Assembly: GCA_016235595.1 (NCBI GenBank)
Contig: JACRJX010000008.1
Span: 417,092-481,091, forward strand
Length of the DNA stretch: 64,000 bases
Direction: 5' to 3'
DNA from: Verrucomicrobiota bacterium
GTDB lineage: Bacteria > Verrucomicrobiota > Verrucomicrobiia > CAIQCK01
Part shown: piece by piece, positions 30,389 through 38,700 of the stretch
Position numbering within the stretch: the stretch's first letter is position 1
How the letters are laid out: each line of letters begins with the position of its first letter
The notes under the pieces: model-generated
Database searches by the model: none
Told to the model about the DNA's origin: nothing
What the model saw: the letters and a program-made list of their open reading frames with translations, nothing else
Program-made: the position numbers and the translations under genes

Positions 30389-32296
30389 CTAGCGCGCCTT
30401 GACCAGCTTCTCCTCCTCGACTGGCTCTGGCAGCGGCACCCAGTCATTCAAGACCGTCAGGCCATACTCCCCGGCGATCTTGGATGCGTGCTTGAGGAAG
30501 AAATCCAGCATGTAGCCTTGGCGAGCGTGGAACTTCTCATCCCAAACCGACTTACCCAGCACCACAGCGTAAATGTGGGTCTGCACGCACTTGTCGATGA
30601 CCTCAAGGAGTTGGCCCACGCAAAAGCCCCGATTCAGTTCAAACAGCTTCTCCGCCACCTCCAAATCAGCCGGGCAATAGACGACGACTCCCTTGTCCAC
30701 GAACTCGCCGGTGTGGTCGATGTATCCCCAGGCATTGCGGGCTTGGAGGGCATTGCGAAGCACACGGGCTTTTTCGGCCGGGGCGAGGTCTGGATCGGAT
30801 TCCTTGGCCTGGTCGACGCTGGCGTGTTGTCTCTTATTCTCCTCGTACCGTTCCCGCATCAGGGTTCCGTTCTCCTCGTAGAGCCGGCCGAACATCACCA
30901 GTTCCAAGTCATAGATGAATGGGCTCAGATTATCAATGGAATGACAGCAAAAAACAGTATCCTTCCGCAGTGCCACAATCGAGTTGACCACGAATTCCAA
31001 AGAGGCCCGGAAGAAAGTCGGTTTGGCGGTCTTGAAAAACGGAGGAGCTTTGGAATCATGTTGTTGAACGGTAGACTGGAAATGGGGCAGGAACAGGATT
31101 CTGACCTCGGCAACAAGCTGGTCCATGTCCTTGATGACCGCGAAGGCCCGAATGGTGGCATTGGGCAGGGAATCAACGAATGAGCGGGACAGCCTTCGGA
31201 CGATTGACACGGAAATTGAGCCAGGGTCAATCTTGGGTTGATCCCCGTAGCGAATGCTGGGGTCTCTGTATTGAAATAGAGCCTGCTGTTCCCCGTTGAT
31301 GGCCTTGAGTTGCTTGTAGGTCAAGGGGGCATCCATTTCGTCTCCTGCATCTCTCTTGTCCCCGGAATCCGTCGCATGTCCGGCGCAGCCCTTGATGCCG
31401 GTGGATGAAGGGGAACAGAGATGACTGTCTTGAGGAGAAGCCGGTCCCCTTGCCAGGACATTGTCATCCGTCTGTCCGGAGTTAGATTCAAAAACAGGAG
31501 CAGGCGAAGCCTGCGCTTCTTCTTTGAATGGCTTTCCAAAGGGGCTTCCAAGGGTTTCCAAAGGTTTACAATGGGTAACGTCGTCCGGTTTTGTCCACTT
31601 TTCATCCGGTTCTGTCCTCTTCCCATCCGGTTTTGTCGCCCTGTCGTCCGGTTCTGTCCTCTTGATATCCGGAATTGTCCCTTTGGTGTTGAGCAGCTCG
31701 GGCAGGGTGTAAGTCAGCTTCCGGGTAGGATGCTTGACGACCCATCCATCCAGCTTGTCCAAGGTCCGCTTGATGGTCTTGGCGTCAAAAGGGATGCTTC
31801 GAGCCAACATGGCCGGTGACATCGCTATGTAGATGTCCTTGAGAGGCTTATTGGTTTTGGCTGGCTTCTCTAGCAACTCGAACCGCATGTGAGCGATCAA
31901 TACGCCTGCGCAGATGCTGATGTTGGCCGCGTCCAGGTCAACTCGGATCAGGGGATTCTTTTCCACGGCATCGTTGACCTCCTGCGGAACCGTGTACCAC
32001 CGCGTCTGATCGCGCTTCCGAGTGTTGTAGTTGCCCACCTGGATCAGCTTCTTGGTCTCCAGTCGCTTCAACGTATCTGCCAGTGCTGACCTCTCGAAGT
32101 AGGGAAACTTCTCGGCCACTTTGGTGATGGGGTTAAAAAACCAGTATTTCCCATCTTGGAAGGTTTTCTTACTCTTGCGCTTCTCGGCTTTACGAACCTT
32201 GTGGGCGATGAACTTTGCTACGATGGCTTCCGGGACACCGTGTTCAATTGCGAACGCACGGGAGAAACGATGGCTAACGGAGGGTTTTGTGCTCAT
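30389..32296 (-). CDS. Plasmid-type replication initiator-like protein (winged helix)
   Basis: 635 aa from ATG 32296; the frame is open to 32347. The N-terminal ~200 residues show two winged-helix units: FFNPITKVAEKFPYFERSAL then LADTLKRLETKKLIQVGNYN, and AMLARSIPFDAKTIKRTLDK with LDGWVVKHPTRKLTY. This is the pattern of replication-initiator and helper wHTH proteins. A disordered middle contains five 7-residue repeats of type K-R-T-E-P-D-D (about 245-280), encoded by exact 21-bp repeats. The C-terminal half (from about 340) is a separate globular domain without a known motif. RepA-type initiation is inferred from fold pattern, the repeats and neighbouring ParB-like and integrase genes. Confidence 0.55.
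   Translation of the reverse strand: MSTKPSVSHRFSRAFAIEHGVPEAIVAKFIAHKVRKAEKRKSKKTFQDGKYWFFNPITKVAEKFPYFERSALADTLKRLETKKLIQVGNYNTRKRDQTRWYTVPQEVNDAVEKNPLIRVDLDAANISICAGVLIAHMRFELLEKPAKTNKPLKDIYIAMSPAMLARSIPFDAKTIKRTLDKLDGWVVKHPTRKLTYTLPELLNTKGTIPDIKRTEPDDRATKPDGKRTEPDEKWTKPDDVTHCKPLETLGSPFGKPFKEEAQASPAPVFESNSGQTDDNVLARGPASPQDSHLCSPSSTGIKGCAGHATDSGDKRDAGDEMDAPLTYKQLKAINGEQQALFQYRDPSIRYGDQPKIDPGSISVSIVRRLSRSFVDSLPNATIRAFAVIKDMDQLVAEVRILFLPHFQSTVQQHDSKAPPFFKTAKPTFFRASLEFVVNSIVALRKDTVFCCHSIDNLSPFIYDLELVMFGRLYEENGTLMRERYEENKRQHASVDQAKESDPDLAPAEKARVLRNALQARNAWGYIDHTGEFVDKGVVVYCPADLEVAEKLFELNRGFCVGQLLEVIDKCVQTHIYAVVLGKSVWDEKFHARQGYMLDFFLKHASKIAGEYGLTVLNDWVPLPEPVEEEKLVKAR
31584..31688 (-). repeat. 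Five 21-bp direct repeats inside the initiator gene (iteron-like)
   Basis: On the plus strand TCCGG recurs at 31584, 31605, 31626, 31647 and 31668, exactly every 21 bp. The first four units share the core TCCGGTTYTGTC and the fifth is TCCGGAATTGTC. The spacing equals two helical turns, as in replication iterons, and the array also encodes a 7-residue protein repeat. Either selection could maintain it. Confidence 0.75.
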
Positions 32297-32412
32297 GAGT
32301 GTGTTTTCACTTTTGTGTGTCTTGCTCGTGGTTTGCGGAGCCTCCATCGCGGTTCACGCAACGAAGGCTCCGCACCACGCATCAGATGGCTACGGCCTAC
32401 TGCCGTTGCCCT

Positions 32413-33222
32413 TCAGGTTTGTATGCTGTGTGCGCCACACAAACTGTTCATCCTCAACGGAGACCAATCCTCGTGCCGTTGTTCACGCCACTCCTTGGCG
32501 CGCCTCGTCCCCTCGGCGATTTGATCCGCCAGCACGTCTTGCGGCGTCATCTTGACCATGTATTGCGCCCGCTTATCGCCCCGCTTGGCGGCCAAGATTG
32601 CCCATTTGTAAGCTTCCGCCCAATCCCGCGTCACACCCTTGCCGTTGGCGTAGCAAACACCCAGGATGCTTTGAGCTTCGGAGTCGTTCTGCTCAGCGGC
32701 TTTGTGCCACCATTTTGCCGCCTCCACCTCGTCCTCCTCCACGCCTCGGCCCTGTGCGTAGCAGAGACCCAGGTTGTATTGAGCAGCGGCGAAATTCTGC
32801 TCGGCGGCTCTACGAAACCATTCTGCCGCCTCTGCCATGATCTTTATCGAGTAGTTCGAGTATCGGATCCCATAGTAATGGACGCCTAGCCAGAATTGCG
32901 CCTTGACCTCATTCTGCTCAGCGGCTTTGTGCCACCATTTTGTCGCCCCTGCCTTGTTCTTTCTTACGCCCAAGCCTTCAGCATAGCAGGCACCCAGAGT
33001 GAATTGAGCCTCGGCGTGGTTTTTCCTGGCGGCTCTACGAAGACATTCTACCGCCTCCACAAGATATTTCTTAGGCCTACGATACCCGCGGCCGAGCTTG
33101 ACACGGCCCCGAAAGAATAGGGTGTCGGCACTTAGCGCGTTTAGCTCGGCATAAACATGTTTGTCTTTTGCTGCGGAGTTTTTGGTTTTTGTCGACAGGG
33201 AATGTTTTTGGATCTTCTTCAT
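32413..33222 (-). CDS. Sel1-like repeat protein
   Basis: 269 aa. Four to five Sel1/TPR-like repeats of about 36 residues, for example AEAQFTLGACYAEGLGVRKN, AAAQYNLGLCYAQGRGVEED and SEAQSILGVCYANGKGVTRD, each followed by A-x-K-W-W/F-x-K/R-A-A-E-Q-N. No signal peptide: the N-terminus is Lys-rich (MKKIQKHSLSTKTKNSAAKD). Such alpha-solenoids mediate protein contacts. The last ~35 residues are unrelated to the repeats. Located between the initiator and the ParB-like gene, same strand. Confidence 0.85.
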   Translation of the reverse strand: MKKIQKHSLSTKTKNSAAKDKHVYAELNALSADTLFFRGRVKLGRGYRRPKKYLVEAVECLRRAARKNHAEAQFTLGACYAEGLGVRKNKAGATKWWHKAAEQNEVKAQFWLGVHYYGIRYSNYSIKIMAEAAEWFRRAAEQNFAAAQYNLGLCYAQGRGVEEDEVEAAKWWHKAAEQNDSEAQSILGVCYANGKGVTRDWAEAYKWAILAAKRGDKRAQYMVKMTPQDVLADQIAEGTRRAKEWREQRHEDWSPLRMNSLCGAHSIQT

Positions 33223-33319
33223 ATAAAAATGTTCCTTTTTCAGAGTTAACTGCTTGTTTGTCGGCTCGTGATGTAGCCGGCATAACTTTCTAGTTCGATT
33301 GTTCGTGGTTTGAAGGGGT

Positions 33320-33355
33320 GTCCGGCCGCCAGGTTGTTACGCCCGGCGGCCGGAC
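33320..33355 (-). terminator. Intergenic hairpin 9 (11-bp perfect stem)
   Basis: GTCCGGCCGCC (33320-33330) pairs perfectly with GGCGGCCGGAC (33345-33355), loop 14 nt. It lies just behind the ParB-like gene on the minus strand, followed by CCCCTTC rather than a T-run. It resembles the hairpins of the 17-27 kb cluster in stem length and GGCCGG-type sequence. Confidence 0.55.
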
Positions 33356-33372
33356 TGTTTGAGGAACTGTTC

Positions 33373-34446
33373 TTACGCTTCGAATTCCTCTCCGTCGCCG
33401 TCGTCCCCTTCGACACAGCCGGGGTCGGTGTCTACCGCCTCCCCGTCCTGGTGCGGATCGTAGTCGAACTCTTCCACCAGATTGCTGCGGAGTTGATCAA
33501 CCAGAAGCAGTGCTTCTTCCATGTTGCTATCGTCTTGGTACTCTTCTTCAATCAGGTGCTTGATTTTCTTCAGAAACCCCATTGCGGATTTCACATCAAT
33601 CACCCCGTCCTCCGACTCCTGTGCTGCAGGGGCCGGATTCACGGCTGGCTTCGCCTCCGCTTGCGCGGGAGCGGCAACCTCCGCCGGCTTCTTGGCAGCC
33701 TTGGGACGTCGACCAACCGCCTTTTGGACGATTGCCGCAGTCAGCGGTTTGTCGCTAGCCAGCTCAAGCGCCTTCTGAAACGCTTCATATCGTTTCTCCG
33801 GAGTCTTGAGTTTGGCGAGCGGGCGGACCACTGATTCACTCGTGAGAGCGAGCGTGTGGCCAATTGGCCACACTTCGTCCTTCTGGTTTTCCGAGGACGT
33901 TTTGGCCTGACGTTCGATGTCATCCACCACACCCGCAGCCCGGATGAGCCGGTAAGCGTGGGTCCTTTCCATCTTCCAGACTTCTTCGCAATAGGCTTCA
34001 AACGACTCGTGCGTCATCCGATAGAGCTTCTTGCCATTGATCGTGGCGAGCGCTCTGCCAACTTCCGTGAAGGAGCGCAGGCCTTGCTCGATGACCTTCT
34101 CGCAGGCCTTCAACTCGTTCGTCTCATCTTCGGTCATCGGCTTGGGCTTGGCCTCGGCCTTGCCACCTGCCGCTTCTTTTGCCGGCTCACTGGCTGCGGG
34201 CTCCTGGGCCTTGGCGAGAATTATGGTCTCGCCTTGCCCCGTCGTGCTAAGACCGTTCCTTGTGCGGGGTCCTGGAGCTGTGCGAGCGCTTGAGGCCCCC
34301 GTCCTGTCCGTTGTTCCCGCAGTTGGTTCGGCCTTGTCCCGACTGGGCTCGCGGCGTTTTACGGGCGGCGCCGCTTCCTGAGTTTCAACCATCTTTTTAT
34401 TTGTTTCGCTCACCATCTGAACTACAGGCACTTGACTTGTGGTCAT
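33373..34446 (-). CDS. ParB-related DNA-binding protein
   Basis: 357 aa. The N-terminal ~105 residues are disordered, rich in Ala, Pro, Thr, Lys and Glu. The central part (VIEQGLRSFTEVGRALATIN, LYRMTHESFEAYCEEVWKME, RTHAYRLIRAAGVVDDI) is the helical DNA-binding segment found in ParB-related phage and plasmid proteins. It is followed by LALTSESVVRPLAKL, which resembles a ParB helix-turn-helix entry. The C-terminus is strongly acidic (DPGCVEGDDGDGEEFEA). A nuclease or CTPase motif of classical ParB is not visible, so a role in partition, replication control or transcription is open. Confidence 0.6.
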   Translation of the reverse strand: MTTSQVPVVQMVSETNKKMVETQEAAPPVKRREPSRDKAEPTAGTTDRTGASSARTAPGPRTRNGLSTTGQGETIILAKAQEPAASEPAKEAAGGKAEAKPKPMTEDETNELKACEKVIEQGLRSFTEVGRALATINGKKLYRMTHESFEAYCEEVWKMERTHAYRLIRAAGVVDDIERQAKTSSENQKDEVWPIGHTLALTSESVVRPLAKLKTPEKRYEAFQKALELASDKPLTAAIVQKAVGRRPKAAKKPAEVAAPAQAEAKPAVNPAPAAQESEDGVIDVKSAMGFLKKIKHLIEEEYQDDSNMEEALLLVDQLRSNLVEEFDYDPHQDGEAVDTDPGCVEGDDGDGEEFEA

Positions 34447-34602
34447 TGTTTTACTTTCTACTTTGACTGCATTAAGGCGGATGATTTCCGCAGATCGTCA
34501 TCAGTTCCGCCGTTTTGACCGATGGTCTTGAATAGATCCGCGTTTTTCTTGTAGCCCACCATGAAATGGACCCCAGTAAAACAGGGTCGCTAGTAATGCC
34601 GC

Positions 34603-34791
34603 TTAAAGACGTTCCGCTGTGGTTTTCAGGAACGTGTCTATTTGCTCCACCGAAATCCTCAGGTGACGCAAAGCCCGTGAGGGTTGGAAGAACCCGCGCC
34701 GGATCAGATCGCGCACTGAACTCACGCTGACGTTGAGTGCGGTCGCAGTTTGCTTCACGGAATAGCAGCGGAGAGGTATTGACGATTGCAA
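34603..34791 (-). CDS. Excisionase-like helix-turn-helix protein
   Basis: 62 aa. CYSVKQTATALNVSVSSVRD then LIRRGFFQPSRALRHLRIS is the MerR-like winged-helix layout of excisionase-family proteins: helix-turn-helix, then a basic wing ending in R-I-x-x-x-x-I-D-x-F. No ATP or metal motif. A recombination directionality factor would fit an integrated element whose integrase lies 6.5 kb away, but it could also be a transcription regulator. Confidence 0.75.
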   Translation of the reverse strand: MQSSIPLRCYSVKQTATALNVSVSSVRDLIRRGFFQPSRALRHLRISVEQIDTFLKTTAERL

Positions 34792-35095
34792 ATCAGTATC
34801 CCTTTTTCGCGTATAGATGGCCTGGCATTCCGGTAACGCGATCCGAAAGCAGGGCAGATTCCTGGCTGGAATCTGACAGTTGCGAAGCTAATGCGTGTTA
34901 AGTAATGAGGTTGGATCAGAAGCGATCAAATACACCGTCGCGTCCCATTGCGGGACTTAGAAGAATCGAACGAAGAACCAATCGAGGCGATTGGTTTTTG
35001 GGCAGGTTTCAAAGGAGCACGAACCATGCAACTCGGCTCCATAATATGTTTGCAAGCCCCAAGCGGCTCCGGAGTCGTAGCACATCCGAGACGCA
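34792..35095. other. 304-bp intergenic region between the RNA-polymerase operon and the excisionase-like gene
   Basis: Short overlapping open frames on both strands show no protein signature. No strong hairpin or repeat recognised. It may hold the end of the polymerase operon transcript and the promoter of the excisionase-like gene. Confidence 0.35.
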
Positions 35096-35770
35096 CTAAC
35101 TGCAAGCAGGGGCAGTGGGCGCGCTGCTGTTTGCCGGGTCGTGGCTTTGAGAATGAAGCATCTTGTCGCCATATTCTTTCAGCACGTCTTCCCACCGAAA
35201 GCGAACCTTCTTGCTGAGCGGCACTCCTTGCACTTGGATTTTCGGAAGCAACATCTTTAGCGTCTCTTCCGTGATGGGCTCGCTAGATTTCGGCACAAAG
35301 TGGGTCACAGCGCGTGCCACCCAAGCCAGTTTCGCCTCGTGAGAAAACAGAATTCGGACCGGCGCCACTCCATCGGGCCACACCAATTCGCACTCGTCAA
35401 GAAACCTGGAAAAGCTCGACGCTTCCAACTCGGCATCAAGCGTCAGCATTTGCAGGAGATCCTGCTGAAGAACCGAACATCCTCGATCCAGTTCGCTGGC
35501 GTTTGCTGGCCCAAGATCCCACCAGTCGCGGCCCCCCAAGAAAGAACTCCTTTCTCTGGTCAGCCACTTCGCGAGGGCCTTGTAGGTGCGATACCTTGGG
35601 TAGGAAGCTGTTCGCACCGGCGTGGTAAAAGAGCAGCGCCCGTCAATTATCATCAACTCATGTGAGTTTTGCGTGAAAGGATCGGCACCACTCAAGTCCG
35701 ATGGCTCATCCGACTGGCGGATAGTGGCCGGCAATAGTATTTCGTCAGCTGATTGATCGGCATGTGTCAT
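35096..35770 (-). CDS. Hypothetical protein coupled to the fused RNA polymerase
   Basis: 224 aa. Its ATG at 35770 overlaps the polymerase stop (ATGA at 35767-35770), so the two are translated together. Not recognised. Visible parts are a disordered acidic N-terminus, a central basic helix (YPRYRTYKALAKWLTRERSS), a Trp-containing stretch (FLGGRDWWDLGP), a helix with LLQMLTLDAELEASSFSRFL, and a C-terminal basic helix (KKVRFRWEDVLKEYG). Constant pairing in one transcript suggests an accessory, assembly or promoter-recognition factor for the polymerase, which is inference. Confidence 0.65.
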   Translation of the reverse strand: MTHADQSADEILLPATIRQSDEPSDLSGADPFTQNSHELMIIDGRCSFTTPVRTASYPRYRTYKALAKWLTRERSSFLGGRDWWDLGPANASELDRGCSVLQQDLLQMLTLDAELEASSFSRFLDECELVWPDGVAPVRILFSHEAKLAWVARAVTHFVPKSSEPITEETLKMLLPKIQVQGVPLSKKVRFRWEDVLKEYGDKMLHSQSHDPANSSAPTAPACS

Positions 35771-38700
35771 GGCCGCACCTCATCGTTTGAGCGGCGGAAA
35801 CCGAAGAGATTGAACAGCACTCGGGATGCGGGTTCCCTGAGTGAACTGGACTTTTTGAAGTAAGCCCCGAGTAATAACTGTCTAGCCTGCGCCTTAAACG
35901 AAATGCGCGTCATCAAGCCTGCAGATTCTGCGGCTGATTCCAGTGATTTCCCGTCGCTGTCATGGATCACACGCCAAAGAATCTGAAAATGCCGATCAAG
36001 CAAACCTTCGTAGGCTTCCAATCCCTGCATTTCCTTGATGAAACTATCCGCGCCATTAACGGTTTTGAAAAAGCGCTTTCTTCCTAGGCTGCCGAGATTT
36101 TGCCTCACACCCTGAATGCTGACGCCCTTTTCCCCCGTGTGAAAACTTTGCATCGACAGTTGCGTGCCGCGTTCCCCAATCGATTGCGCCGCGATCAAGC
36201 CAGCCGGGAATCCCACCGCAGGCTCCAAACCATCAGGCAGTAACCCGTAACACTTGGCACAGAATCCGCCCTGTGCCCCGCACGAGATCAGTTTCAGCTT
36301 GTCCGCAGTATTTCCACAATCAGCGATCACAATCTCCATAGGCCAGAGAGCGGTCACCAACCGACGGGTTAGTGCGCCGGAATCCTTGGTGATGAGTTGC
36401 TTGTCACACATCGAACTGCGGGAGTTCATCGCTGCATAGAAGGCTTGTCCAGGATTCATCCCGCCAACAAGGGGTGTGGGGATATTGAAATTCTCGTCCG
36501 GGATATTGTATCGCTCTTCGCCAGGATCAAGGACACCTCGCGCCGCCACCAGCTGGCGCACCTGTTTTTGGCCACGTGCTCCCGAGATGGCCATGGCTGC
36601 CACGTGAAGCCCGCTTGTTGCAAAGACGACCTTCCCATCCAGCACCTGCCCCATTGATTTCTCAACGACCGACTGCAGGTCATCATCGTTGGTCTTATCG
36701 GGCTTGCTTTGGGCTAGCTCCAAGAGATCATAAAAACCAAAGGAAGCGCCGATTCGCGAGCAGCACTCAAACGCCAAGTTACTCAATTGCCAGATCACAT
36801 CAGGTGCGACTTTCGGATGGTCCACCGCCAAATGCTTCAGCAGTCTGGCACCCTCGGCCCAGACAAGCAGTTTCCCGGAAATGAGATCACGGCAACAAGA
36901 GGAAGGCAGCGCTTGGAGCCATTCATCTCCGAGGTCAGCGTCCTTCCGGCTGAGCCAGTAGAGGCCCAGAACAAAATCCTGCTCATACTGCGGGAGGATT
37001 TCTCCGCTCGCCAGCGAGAGCATGTTGTTCGACGGCAGGAGCCCGATGGCTTCCTTCCTCGCCTCGGCCGAAACAGGGATGTGAATGGCCATTTCGTCCC
37101 CATCGAAGTCGGCTCCAAACCCCTTGCAGGCCAGCGGGCAGAGTTGCAACACATCACCGACCTCTGGTGGTAGTGGGACGGGATGAAACGCCTGCATGTT
37201 ATCGCGATGAAGAGATGGCTGCCGGTTGAGTATGGCCAGTATCCCCGGACGGTCTTTCAGAAACTGGCGAAACAGCTGGTGAACATCCCCAAGCAGTGCC
37301 TCCTTCTTCTTCGATCTCCGCCATGACCAATGTTTTAGAAAGCTGAGCACGGGTTCTCCGCCGCCAACCAGAATCTCTTTGCTGCTGCGTTTGTCTTCTG
37401 CCCAGTTGACCAGTTCGTCGCCGAGCAGTTCAGTCAAGACAGCCGTGGGTATCCCAACCTCATCCCAGCGCAGGGCCGGGTTCGGCGTGATGACCATCCT
37501 CGCCGACCTGTCTACGCGACGGCCCAAACCGTGGCGCCTGATGAGCCCTTTCTTTCCTTTTAATCGACCGACAAGCAATCGGAACAGTTCCCGCACGCTT
37601 TCTTTTATGTCCTTAACTGCTTGCTGCGTTTTCGTCTCATCGTTCTTGGCATTTTCGAATCTGTGACACGCTTCGAGAAGCGGGCCGTAACCGCGCTCCA
37701 CCAAGGGGTCTTGGACGTGCTTGTTGGAGCGGGAACTCGGCATCCGATAGCAGATAGGCAATACGGGAATGTTTTCGACCTGCGGCAGTTTCTTCTCAGA
37801 GATGCCATTATCGTCGACGAATCGCTGAGCCTTCTCTTTTGCCTCCGTTTCTCCTCCGTCAAAAAAAGCATCCAGCGGGTACGGTATCTTCGTGGGCAAC
37901 TTGATGTAAGCCCAACGCGCTTCGTCATCGCTGGAGTCGTCGCTGTTCATGTCCCCAAAGAGACTTCGATCAAAAAGCCCGCCAGGAATGGGTCTTTGTT
38001 GAGTTTTATCGAAGGGGGGATTTGCTTTCAGCGGCGTCACCTTGTGGTTCGGACATGCCACCTGCATTTCCCCAACTCGGCTCCTCCCTCCTTCCTTTTG
38101 AAACTCCGCGATTATCAATTTGCCTTCGACGTTCTTTTCGTTCCCAAGTGTGGCTTGCGTGTAGGCGTATAGCGGGCTCAGTTGCTTCGGCCATTTTGGT
38201 GGGGCATCGTCTTCATCCGGCCCGATCTCAGCCTTGAGGTCCGCGTTGCCTGGAGAAAACTTGATTCTGAGCCTCCCAGCCGGTTTGTCCTCGCTTAGGG
38301 AACAGAGGGCCACATGATAACCCTTGTCAGTTTTGCGCAGCTCACCGTCGATGGTGTAGTCGAGGCTCTCCAGCAGATCCTCAAGCTGGAGAGAGAGCTT
38401 TTTGCTCTGGTTGCGGTGCGCCTTCGCACCGATCCTGGCCTCATCCAGCAAGACAAACGAGCAACTTTTCGGAGCGTTGCATGAAAATGGAGCCCAAACA
38501 ACCTCGCGAAAGCAATCAGCAGACTTCAGTTTCTTGTCGGCACCGACCCGCTTGGCGGCATCGCTGGGTTCAACAAAACCGAGCCTGATTTGTTGGTGGT
38601 CGACTTGAAGATCCATCAGCAGTGCGAAGAGGTGGTCCTTAAGACGTTCTCCAAAACCACCAAGACTGTCGTCTTGAGTTTCATCAGTCGTTCCCCATAG

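Noticed and set aside
31584..31688. CRISPR array
   Set aside because: The units are 21 bp with no spacers, lie inside a coding region and encode a peptide repeat. No other CRISPR-like arrangement was seen in the window.
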